Positions 5,576 through 11,309 of a stretch of 11,309 bases of DNA are shown in pieces (the stretch's first letter is position 1; each line of letters opens with the position of its first letter). The notes beneath the pieces are model-generated. The model did no database searches and had not been told where the DNA came from. It was given only the letters and a program-made list of their open reading frames with translations. This stretch comes from Robiginitomaculum sp036478975. GTDB lineage: Bacteria > Pseudomonadota > Alphaproteobacteria > Caulobacterales > Maricaulaceae. The DNA is taken from NCBI GenBank assembly GCA_036478975.1, contig JAZGFA010000130.1, positions 1 through 11,309 on the forward strand. Direction: 5' to 3'. The position numbers and the translations under genes are program-made.

Positions 5576-7552
5576 ATGGCCACATTTAGGGCAGATATTG
5601 AAGCGGCAAATGATAACCGCAGGAAACGGCGCCTAAAATGGGCGCTGAGCCTCTTGGGCATCTTCGCTTTTATCGCCGCTATTGTCTATTTTGAGGGCAA
5701 ACGCTATTTGTTTGAAGGCCTGCCGCGCCTGCCTACCAAAGAGGCCATGTGGAACCTCAATGTTAAGCCCAGCGTGACCTTGCTCGATAAGGACGGCAAT
5801 CAAATCGGCCATAGGGGGCCGTATTACGGTAAGGTGCATAAGCTAACCGAATTGCCGGCCCATCTGCCCGCCGCATTTCTCGCCATTGAAGATCAACGGT
5901 TTTATGAGCATGCCGGCGTAGACCGTAAGGCAATCCTGCGCGCCGTGTTTGAAAACACCAAAGCCGGCGATAAGGTGCAAGGCGGCTCCACCCTAACCCA
6001 ACAGCTCGTTAAGAACATGGTTTTAACGCCGGAAAAAAACTATCGCCGTAAATTCCAAGAAGCCTATCTGTCCTATGAAATTGAGCAGACCCTGTCCAAG
6101 ACGGAAATTTTAGAACTTTATCTCAACCGAATTTATTTGGGCCATAGCGCTTACGGCATTGAAGCGGCGTCTCAGCGTTATTTTGGCAAGTCAGCAATTG
6201 ATGTAAGCCTTGCGGAGGCGGCTCTGCTCGCGGCCCTGCCCAAGGCGCCCTCACGCTATGACCCCATTTCCAATCCCGGCGTCGCCTCTAGTCGCACCAA
6301 TTTGGTTTTGCAGGCCATGTTTGAGCAAGGCATGATTAGCGCCACGGACATGTCGGACGCCGAAGTTAACCCAGCGGTGATAGCACAAATAGAATCTGGC
6401 CATATTGCCGAAGCCGATATGGGCTATGCTTTTGATATGATAGCCGATCGCGCTAGGGGGCTTATCGGCGGGGACGTCCAAGACCTTGTCATACGCTCTA
6501 CCATTGACCCAGATTTGCAAAAAGCGGCCATAGATTCGGTCAAAGCGGTCATCACTAAATATGAAAAAACGCGCAAGGTCAGTGAAGGCGCACTTATCAG
6601 CATTGACGCGAGCAATGGGGCCGTGCGCGCCGTGGTTGGCGGACGCGATTACACGGTCAGTAAATTTAACCGCGCGACCCAAGCCAAGCGCCAACCCGGC
6701 TCCTCATTTAAAGCCTTTGTCTATGCGGCGGCGCTTGAAAATGGCTTTACCCCCGGCACGGTGCGCATTGACCAACCGATTAACATTGCGGGCTGGAAGC
6801 CGGAAAATTACTCAAAAACCTATAAAGGCCCCATCAATATTCGCGAAGCGCTTAAACTGTCTATTAATACGGTCGCGGCGCAGGTCGGGGCGGAAATAGG
6901 CCCTTCAAAAGTGGTGGAGCTTGCCAACCGTTTTGGCATAGCCTCCCAGCTTGGCGCCCATTATTCAATCTCGCTTGGCGCCTCCGAAGTTACGCTGATG
7001 GACATGACCCAAGCCTATATGGTTTTCGCCAATGAAGGCCTTAAGCGCAGTCCTTACTTAATAGAATCAGTCACGGATACGTCAGGCACGCCGCTTTATA
7101 GCCATAAGGGACGCCCGCCGGAGCGAGTCTACTCCGCCCCCTATGCGCGGCAAATGACCTCCATGCTTCGCGACGTTGTCGATACGGGGACGGGCCATGG
7201 CGCACGCATGGGCAATCGCCAAGTGGCGGGAAAAACCGGCACGTCGCAAGATTTTCGCGATGCGTGGTTTATTGGCTTTTCTAGGCAATATGTTACCGGC
7301 GTCTGGATGGGCAATGATGATAACAGCCCTATGCGCAAGGTGACGGGCGGATTATTGCCGGTTGACGCTTGGGTGAAATACATGAGAGCTGCCCATAAGG
7401 GCGTTAAATACCGTCCGTTACGCGCACCGGATCCAACGGTTACCGACCCAGAAACCCTCAAATTAATGGTGTTTTACGAAGGCCTTACCGAAGCGTTAGT
7501 GACGGAACGTGACCTCGCCAATGGCGCGCCCGGAATCGGTTCACCGCCCTAA
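5576..7552 (+). CDS. Class A penicillin-binding protein (PBP1A-type transglycosylase/transpeptidase)
   Basis: This bifunctional peptidoglycan synthase of the inner membrane, facing the periplasm, has 658 residues from the chosen ATG. That ATG follows GAGG by 11 nt; an upstream in-frame TTG at 5525 has no useful ribosome-binding site. A short basic cytoplasmic tail precedes one membrane helix (about residues 22-39). The GT51 domain shows catalytic Glu105 in AIEDQRFYEH, GGSTLTQQLVKN (136-147), a KFQEAYLSYEIEQTL helix, ELYLNRIYLG and AYGIEAASQRYFGK. The transpeptidase shows SSFK (376-379, nucleophile Ser376), SIN (429-431) and KTGTS (553-557). All catalytic motifs are intact. It is on the short side for PBP1A, with no long C-terminal extension. 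The downstream secreted-protein genes may also act at the envelope. Confidence 0.96.
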   Translation: MATFRADIEAANDNRRKRRLKWALSLLGIFAFIAAIVYFEGKRYLFEGLPRLPTKEAMWNLNVKPSVTLLDKDGNQIGHRGPYYGKVHKLTELPAHLPAAFLAIEDQRFYEHAGVDRKAILRAVFENTKAGDKVQGGSTLTQQLVKNMVLTPEKNYRRKFQEAYLSYEIEQTLSKTEILELYLNRIYLGHSAYGIEAASQRYFGKSAIDVSLAEAALLAALPKAPSRYDPISNPGVASSRTNLVLQAMFEQGMISATDMSDAEVNPAVIAQIESGHIAEADMGYAFDMIADRARGLIGGDVQDLVIRSTIDPDLQKAAIDSVKAVITKYEKTRKVSEGALISIDASNGAVRAVVGGRDYTVSKFNRATQAKRQPGSSFKAFVYAAALENGFTPGTVRIDQPINIAGWKPENYSKTYKGPINIREALKLSINTVAAQVGAEIGPSKVVELANRFGIASQLGAHYSISLGASEVTLMDMTQAYMVFANEGLKRSPYLIESVTDTSGTPLYSHKGRPPERVYSAPYARQMTSMLRDVVDTGTGHGARMGNRQVAGKTGTSQDFRDAWFIGFSRQYVTGVWMGNDDNSPMRKVTGGLLPVDAWVKYMRAAHKGVKYRPLRAPDPTVTDPETLKLMVFYEGLTEALVTERDLANGAPGIGSPP

Positions 7553-7578
7553 TGTTTTAACCACGTAGGCTGACGGTT

Positions 7579-7601
7579 TTTTAACCCCGTCGGGGCTAAA
7601 A
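7579..7601 (+). terminator. Possible hairpin after the penicillin-binding protein gene
   Basis: TTTTA-A-CCCC, loop GTC, GGGG-C-TAAAA forms a stem of four GC and five AT pairs with one A/C mismatch, 27 nt beyond the stop codon. It could stop transcription of the upstream gene, but it lacks a clean T-run on either strand. Part of it may instead belong to the leader of the CAP-protein gene, which starts 35 nt further on. Confidence 0.35.
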
Positions 7602-7635
7602 TTGCTTTAAGTCTGGGGAGACTTTGGAGATTTAA

Positions 7636-8253
7636 ATGATTCGCGCTGCATGTTTACTGCTCATAGGGGCCGCTATTGCGAGCCCTGCCCTCGCCGATGA
7701 GCGACCCAATATTGTCAACACCGTAACCGTTTCAAGCCAGCAGGAATGCGCCGCCGCCTGCTCCGCCGCCGTGCCAAGCTGTCGTAGCTGGTCCTATCAT
7801 CAGCCGGACTCGCGCAAGCCCGTAGCCTCGTGCCGCATGGAAACTCCGCCCCCGCCGCCGCCTTGGACATCGACGCAAGCCCTATCAGAGCTTAACGTCT
7901 ATCGCGCGCAATATGGCCTCTCCCCGCTTAGTCTTGACGACAAGCTCATGGCCGCATCTCAAGCCCATAGCGATGATATTTCACAGACGGGTGCCGCAGG
8001 CCATGCGGGCAGTGACGGTAAATTTCACGACACACGATTAAAACGCGCAGGCTATGCCTTTTCCATTACGGCGGAAAATGTCGCCACGGGTCAAGAAAGC
8101 TGGGAGGAAGCGTTTCAAGCGTGGAAGGATAGCCCCGGCCACAATAAAAACCTGCTCATGCCTGATGTCACCCAGCTTGGCATTGCGCTCACCTATGAGC
8201 CATCAACCAAATATCTCACCTATTGGACCATGGTGCTAGCTGCGCCTTTTTAA
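7636..8253 (+). CDS. Secreted CAP (SCP/PR1) domain protein with PAN-like N-terminal module
   Basis: This 205-residue exported protein has a Sec signal peptide ending at SPALA (cleavage after residue 20). Residues about 25-70 form a small module with four cysteines (38, 42, 49, 66; C-x3-C-x6-C-x16-C) and a CRSWSYH core, like PAN/apple modules used for carbohydrate or protein binding. A PPPPPP linker (71-76) leads to a CAP domain (80-205). It shows LNVYRAQYGLSPLSLDDKL, His111, GHAG (His123), AENVA (Glu147) and the hallmark WKDSPGHNKNLL (163-174). The His/Glu cavity residues are in place. Bacterial CAP proteins are extracellular or periplasmic and of poorly defined activity. The ATG follows GGAG at suitable distance. 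It shares its N-terminal module with the next gene. Confidence 0.9.
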   Translation: MIRAACLLLIGAAIASPALADERPNIVNTVTVSSQQECAAACSAAVPSCRSWSYHQPDSRKPVASCRMETPPPPPPWTSTQALSELNVYRAQYGLSPLSLDDKLMAASQAHSDDISQTGAAGHAGSDGKFHDTRLKRAGYAFSITAENVATGQESWEEAFQAWKDSPGHNKNLLMPDVTQLGIALTYEPSTKYLTYWTMVLAAPF

Positions 8254-8287
8254 AAAACGCGATTAAAACGCCTAATCCTCATCATGG

Positions 8288-8303
8288 TTAACTAAAACAT
8301 AAC
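8288..8303 (+). promoter_or_regulatory. Near-match CtrA box upstream of the PAN-like gene
   Basis: TTAACTAAAACATAAC fits TTAA-N7-TTAAC with one mismatch (A for T at the first base of the second half-site). It lies 44 nt upstream of the ATG at 8347, in the 93-nt gap after the CAP-protein gene. No good -10 at normal spacing is apparent, so this is a weak candidate. Confidence 0.3.
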
Positions 8304-8346
8304 GCCTAGCTGTCAATCAGAAGTAAGATTGATTTGGAGAAATGTT

Positions 8347-9390
8347 ATGTCAAAATTCACGGCCCTGCGCGCACGCGCCCTACGTCTTACGTTAACGGCG
8401 CTTAGCGCCGCCGTAATCGCCGCCCCCGCAATGGCCGCGGATATACAAAGCTATCGTCAAGGTCAGGCCTATACGGCAATCCCTATGTTATCTAGCCAAG
8501 CTTGCGCGCAAATTTGCACCGGCGACGCCCAGTGCCATGGCTGGAATTTCCTGCCTAGACACGCGCCTAATACCAGTACTGGCGGCATGTGTGAGCTAAA
8601 CTCCGTAAATGCTAGCCCAATTTCTCATCCCTACGCCATAAGCGGCGATAATGGCCAGGCTAATTTCGGCGGGCAAGTCGTACCCGGCGGCGCCCATACT
8701 ATTCGTATTGGCACGCCGCCAAAAGCGCGGCCAACCCGCCCCGGTAAACCCAAAACTATTGTGCGCAAACGCCTATTCGCCCCCATAGCGCCAACGCCTC
8801 GCCCTGCGGCGCGGCAAATTCCAACCCATGCGAAAATGCCCATTGCTCCCATTGCGCGTCCAACGCACATAAGGCGCCAAGCCCCGATACAGCCGCGCGC
8901 GCAGATTCAGCCCCAAACACGACAGCAAATGCGCCCTCAAGCCCGACAGCAAGCCCCTTCTGCTATCCGCCCCGCCGCGGATCCGCGCTTTGCCCCGCGC
9001 GCCGCGCCTAGGGCAATGCGCCAACACTCTCGCCGGCAAATGCCCGCTCAAACGCGCCCTGCCCCAATGCAGACCCAGCGCCCACAAATGCCTGAAACTG
9101 CCCCTCGGTCAGCCGCAAAGCCTCAACATGCGCAAAGAGCCACCATGGCCCCGCCGCAAACGCCAAAGCCAAGCCTATATGGTTCACTTTATGATACGGC
9201 CGCGCGGCCCAATACACGGCCCAGCCCACCTCTGGCGAAACCAGTAATAAAAGCTGTGATGAAAGCCCCGCTTTACGGCGACAGGCCTGCGCAGGACAGC
9301 GACGCAGCGATTACAACAAGCCGCGCCGTGCCAACGGTTCCAGTAACCCGCAGCCCGCTAGGCCTCGCAGGGCCGGCGCCAAGCCAATAA
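8347..9390 (+). CDS. Secreted PAN-like protein with long basic Pro/Gln/Arg-rich tail
   Basis: This protein has 347 residues from an ATG that follows GGAG by 7 nt; an upstream in-frame TTG at 8329 lacks such a site. The signal peptide ends AAPAMA (cleavage after residue 30). Residues 36-85 form a four-cysteine module (53, 57, 63, 82; C-x3-C-x5-C-x18-C) with QCHGWNF, parallel to the module of the preceding CAP protein. From about 125 to 335 the chain is low complexity, rich in Pro, Gln, Arg and Ala, strongly basic and probably disordered, with degenerate RPQARQQAP-like repeats and two LYG motifs (277-279 and 309-311). No catalytic domain is visible. A role binding a surface polymer or cell wall is inference. 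The last codons and stop fall inside a 23-bp tandem repeat. Confidence 0.85.
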   Translation: MSKFTALRARALRLTLTALSAAVIAAPAMAADIQSYRQGQAYTAIPMLSSQACAQICTGDAQCHGWNFLPRHAPNTSTGGMCELNSVNASPISHPYAISGDNGQANFGGQVVPGGAHTIRIGTPPKARPTRPGKPKTIVRKRLFAPIAPTPRPAARQIPTHAKMPIAPIARPTHIRRQAPIQPRAQIQPQTRQQMRPQARQQAPSAIRPAADPRFAPRAAPRAMRQHSRRQMPAQTRPAPMQTQRPQMPETAPRSAAKPQHAQRATMAPPQTPKPSLYGSLYDTAARPNTRPSPPLAKPVIKAVMKAPLYGDRPAQDSDAAITTSRAVPTVPVTRSPLGLAGPAPSQ

Positions 9391-9461
9391 CAAGGCCGGC
9401 GCCAAGCCAATAACAAGGCCGGCGCCAAGCCAATAACAGGGGGCCGGCGCCAAGCCAGTAG
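9371..9461. repeat. Four-copy 23-bp tandem repeat spanning a stop codon
   Basis: Copies begin at 9371, 9394, 9417 and 9442, each starting GGCCGGCGCCAAGCCAATAA; the period is 23 bp, except for 2 extra G between copies 3 and 4, and the last copy diverges (AAGCCAGTAGC). The first copy encodes the terminal GPAPSQ and TAA stop of the PAN-like protein; the rest fill the space to the convergent gene that ends at 9463. The GGCGCC cores are self-complementary, so neighbouring copies could pair into GC-rich stems. On the plus strand seven T residues follow at 9475-9481, so the array might help terminate transcription. Confidence 0.93.
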
Positions 9462-9462
9462 C

Positions 9463-9789
9463 TTAGGATTTAGCTTTTTTTGCTACGTGACCTAATCCCT
9501 TAAGCGCCAATCGCGCCCAGGCAAACATCACAAAAACCACAAATGTTACCGTCAGCGCATATAATAGCGCTTCGCTAAAAGGTGCGCTGTCATGGCCGAG
9601 CAGGACCGCCGTTGCTTGCCCGCCCGCAACCGCACTAATCACGCCTAAATAGATCCAAATTCCGCGCCAGTAGAAATTCACTAGGCTATTTTTTTGCGGA
9701 AAGCGTAGGGCCGGCCAGAAAAGCGCCGCCGTAACAACGGTCGTGATAGTGAGCATGATAACGGCAGGGACTAATACGCTATATAACAT
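9463..9789 (-). CDS. Small three-helix membrane protein, unknown function
   Basis: This 108-residue protein is not recognised as a named family. It has three predicted membrane helices at about 4-27, 43-65 and 73-92, a Phe/Trp-rich loop (NFYWRGIWIY) entering the second helix, and a basic tail (HVAKKAKS), suggesting a cytoplasmic C-terminus by the positive-inside rule. There is no signal peptide cleavage site or metal-binding motif. AAGGA lies about 11 nt before the ATG. It follows prfC on the same strand by about 83 nt and may be co-transcribed with it. Its stop lies immediately beyond the 23-bp repeat array, convergent with the PAN-like gene. Confidence 0.82.
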   Translation of the reverse strand: MLYSVLVPAVIMLTITTVVTAALFWPALRFPQKNSLVNFYWRGIWIYLGVISAVAGGQATAVLLGHDSAPFSEALLYALTVTFVVFVMFAWARLALKGLGHVAKKAKS

Positions 9790-9872
9790 GTAATGGCTTT
9801 CCTTAGATTTAGGTTAGCTATTACTATTCAAGAAACGCGCCAAGAAGACGCAGAGACGCGCGGCGGTGAGCC

Positions 9873-11309
9873 TTAACTGCGCTCTTTTGTTTTCAAAAAG
9901 CGAATATCGGGGTTTTTATCTTGGGCGTAGCCAATATCCCACGCCGATTTTCCAAGCAGAACCAAGGCCCCGTCGAGGTCGGTAGCAATGGCGCCTTGAT
10001 TGCTCGCAGCGAACGCTTCGAGCAGTTTTTCATCATCGGCGGCAATCCAGCGCGCGGTTTGAAACATCCCCGTCTCAAAGGTCACTTCGATTTTATATTC
10101 GGTCTTAATGCGCTCTGCCATCACGTCGATTTGCAGAGAGCCGACCGCCCCGACAATCATATCACTGCCCATGGCCGGCCTAAAGAGCTGGGTAACCCCC
10201 TCTTCGGCGAGGCTTTCCAGCGCTTTGCGTAAATGCTTGGCCTTAAGCGGATCTTTGGGGCGGGCGCGACGCAAAATTTCCGGCGCAAAATTAGGAATGC
10301 CGGCAAAGCGCACCTTACCGCTCTCAGACAGGCTATCACCAACCCGCAAAGCCCCGTGATTAGGCACGCCAATAACGTCCCCCGCATAGGCCTTATCGGC
10401 CAGTTCCCGGTCTTGGGCGAAAAATAAAATCGGATTATGTACCGAGATGGTACGGTTTTCCGCCGTCTTTAGCTTCATGCCGCGCTTAAATACCCCCGAT
10501 GACAGGCGGACAAAGGCCACGCGGTCACGGTGATTGGGGTCCATATTGGCTTGCACTTTAAAGACAAAACCGGTCACTTCCTTGCCCGACGGCAATACCT
10601 CTATCGTTTGACCGGCCTTGACCGCTGTTTCAGGCTGCGGGCCGGGGATAAATTCGGCCAAAGCGTCAATCAATTGCCGGACGCCGAATTTACGCAGGGC
10701 AGAACCGAAATAAACCGGCGTCATATGGCCTTCCTCAAAGGATTGCACCTTAAACTCGCCATATTCCTTGGCCAGTTCCGCTTCCTCGGAAAACTCATCC
10801 CATAAATCATCATCGTCGATAAATTTTTGCGCCGAGCCATCGGTCATGGAAATAGCCTCGGGCTGATCGGCGGCGTTGGCTTCAAACGGATAAAATTTAT
10901 CATTACGCAAATCCGCTACCCCGCGAAAGCGCCGCCCCGAAGCGCACGGCCATTGCATAGGCACAACATCAAGGGCGAGTTTGTCTTCAATCTCGGCCAA
11001 GGTCTCGAACGGGTCGCGCGCCTCGCGGTCAAATTTATTGATAAAGGTGACGATAGGAATATTGCGCAGGCGGCAAACTTCAAACAGTTTTAGGGTTTGC
11101 GGCTCAATGCCCTTAGCGGCGTCAAGCACCATAATCGCGCTATCGGCGGCGGTGAGCGTGCGGTACGTGTCTTCGGAAAAATCCTCATGGCCCGGCGTAT
11201 CCAGCAGGTTAAAGGTTAGCCCTTCATGCTCAAAGGTCATCACCGATGAGGACACGGAAATGCCGCGCTCTTGCTCAATCTTCATCCAGTCGGATTGGGT
11301 GCGCCGCGC
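9873..11309 (-). CDS. prfC: Peptide chain release factor 3, N-terminus beyond window
   Basis: This is the RF3 translational GTPase, which recycles release factors RF1/RF2 from the ribosome after termination. The frame is open to the right edge (479 codons present), and the sequence reads through SDWMKIEQERGISVSSSVM, the RF3 switch region, so the ATG at 11285 is internal. By comparison with the E. coli protein about 50 residues, including the P-loop, lie outside. Visible motifs are LLDTPGHEDFSEDTYRTLTA (G3), TFINKFDREARDP (G4, NKFD) and PVYFGSALRKFG. The C-terminal region carries GFVFKVQANMDPNHRDRVAF, IPNFAPEILRR, FRPAMGSDMIVGAVGSLQ, and the final FLKTKERS, matching the normal RF3 end. The gene appears intact within the window. 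Confidence 0.97.
   Translation of the reverse strand, partial: ARRTQSDWMKIEQERGISVSSSVMTFEHEGLTFNLLDTPGHEDFSEDTYRTLTAADSAIMVLDAAKGIEPQTLKLFEVCRLRNIPIVTFINKFDREARDPFETLAEIEDKLALDVVPMQWPCASGRRFRGVADLRNDKFYPFEANAADQPEAISMTDGSAQKFIDDDDLWDEFSEEAELAKEYGEFKVQSFEEGHMTPVYFGSALRKFGVRQLIDALAEFIPGPQPETAVKAGQTIEVLPSGKEVTGFVFKVQANMDPNHRDRVAFVRLSSGVFKRGMKLKTAENRTISVHNPILFFAQDRELADKAYAGDVIGVPNHGALRVGDSLSESGKVRFAGIPNFAPEILRRARPKDPLKAKHLRKALESLAEEGVTQLFRPAMGSDMIVGAVGSLQIDVMAERIKTEYKIEVTFETGMFQTARWIAADDEKLLEAFAASNQGAIATDLDGALVLLGKSAWDIGYAQDKNPDIRFLKTKERS

Noticed and set aside
7596..7610. CTAA-N7-TTAA before the CAP-protein gene as a CtrA box
   Set aside because: The first half-site is mismatched and the final C is absent, and it overlaps the hairpin at 7579-7601; too weak to call.
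8773..9087. Antisense reading frame opposite the PAN-like gene
   Set aside because: It arises from the Pro/Arg/Ala-rich composition of the real gene on the other strand; it has no ribosome-binding site or recognisable domain.
9371..9461. CRISPR array
   Set aside because: The units abut directly with no unique spacers, and there are no cas genes.
9873..11285. prfC starting at the ATG at 11285
   Set aside because: This methionine is inside the conserved SDWM switch region of RF3; the open frame continues to the window edge, so the gene is cut rather than short.

Overview
The window looks like a chromosomal segment of an alphaproteobacterium, probably from the Maricaulales/Hyphomonadales/Caulobacterales side. 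This placement is inference. It rests on a head-gene cluster in the order typical of alphaproteobacterial gene transfer agents (GTAs), on two exact CtrA-type boxes (TTAA-N7-TTAAC), and on secreted PAN-like and CAP proteins. I see no tRNA or rRNA gene, CRISPR array, insertion sequence, integrase or phage repressor.

Left part (1-5492, all genes on the minus strand, so transcription runs right to left). The genes in order of transcription are: a YcgN-type cysteine-cluster protein; a small-terminase-like protein; the large terminase; a membrane-anchored DUF2726 protein; a small helical, possibly TPR-like protein; the HK97-type portal; a small membrane/coiled-coil protein in the GTA 'g3.5' position; the prohead protease; and the first 43 codons of a probable HK97-type major capsid protein, cut by the window edge. 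Apart from the two genes between terminase and portal, this matches RcGTA g1-g2-g3-g3.5-g4-g5. The portal/g3.5 and protease/capsid pairs overlap by 4 nt, as expected for translational coupling. The terminase would package DNA through the portal into a head built from the capsid protein and matured by the protease. Tail genes, if present, lie beyond the left edge.

The helical-protein gene between terminase and portal is bracketed by two exact CtrA-type boxes. One sits at -35 spacing from a weak -10 just upstream of its start; the other lies between its stop codon and the portal gene. This suggests the head cluster is split into separately controlled transcription units tied to the CtrA cell-cycle regulator, and it is the most interesting signal here.

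Middle part (5493-9462, plus strand). A class A penicillin-binding protein with complete transglycosylase and transpeptidase motifs is transcribed divergently from ycgN. It is followed by two secreted proteins that share a four-cysteine PAN/apple-like N-terminal module. One carries a C-terminal CAP (SCP/PR1) domain and the other a long basic Pro/Gln/Arg-rich tail. The second gene ends inside a 23-bp tandem repeat, so its last codons and stop are reiterated downstream.

Right part (9463-11309, minus strand). A three-helix membrane protein of unknown function lies downstream of prfC (peptide chain release factor 3), which runs off the right edge and lacks roughly its first 50 residues here.
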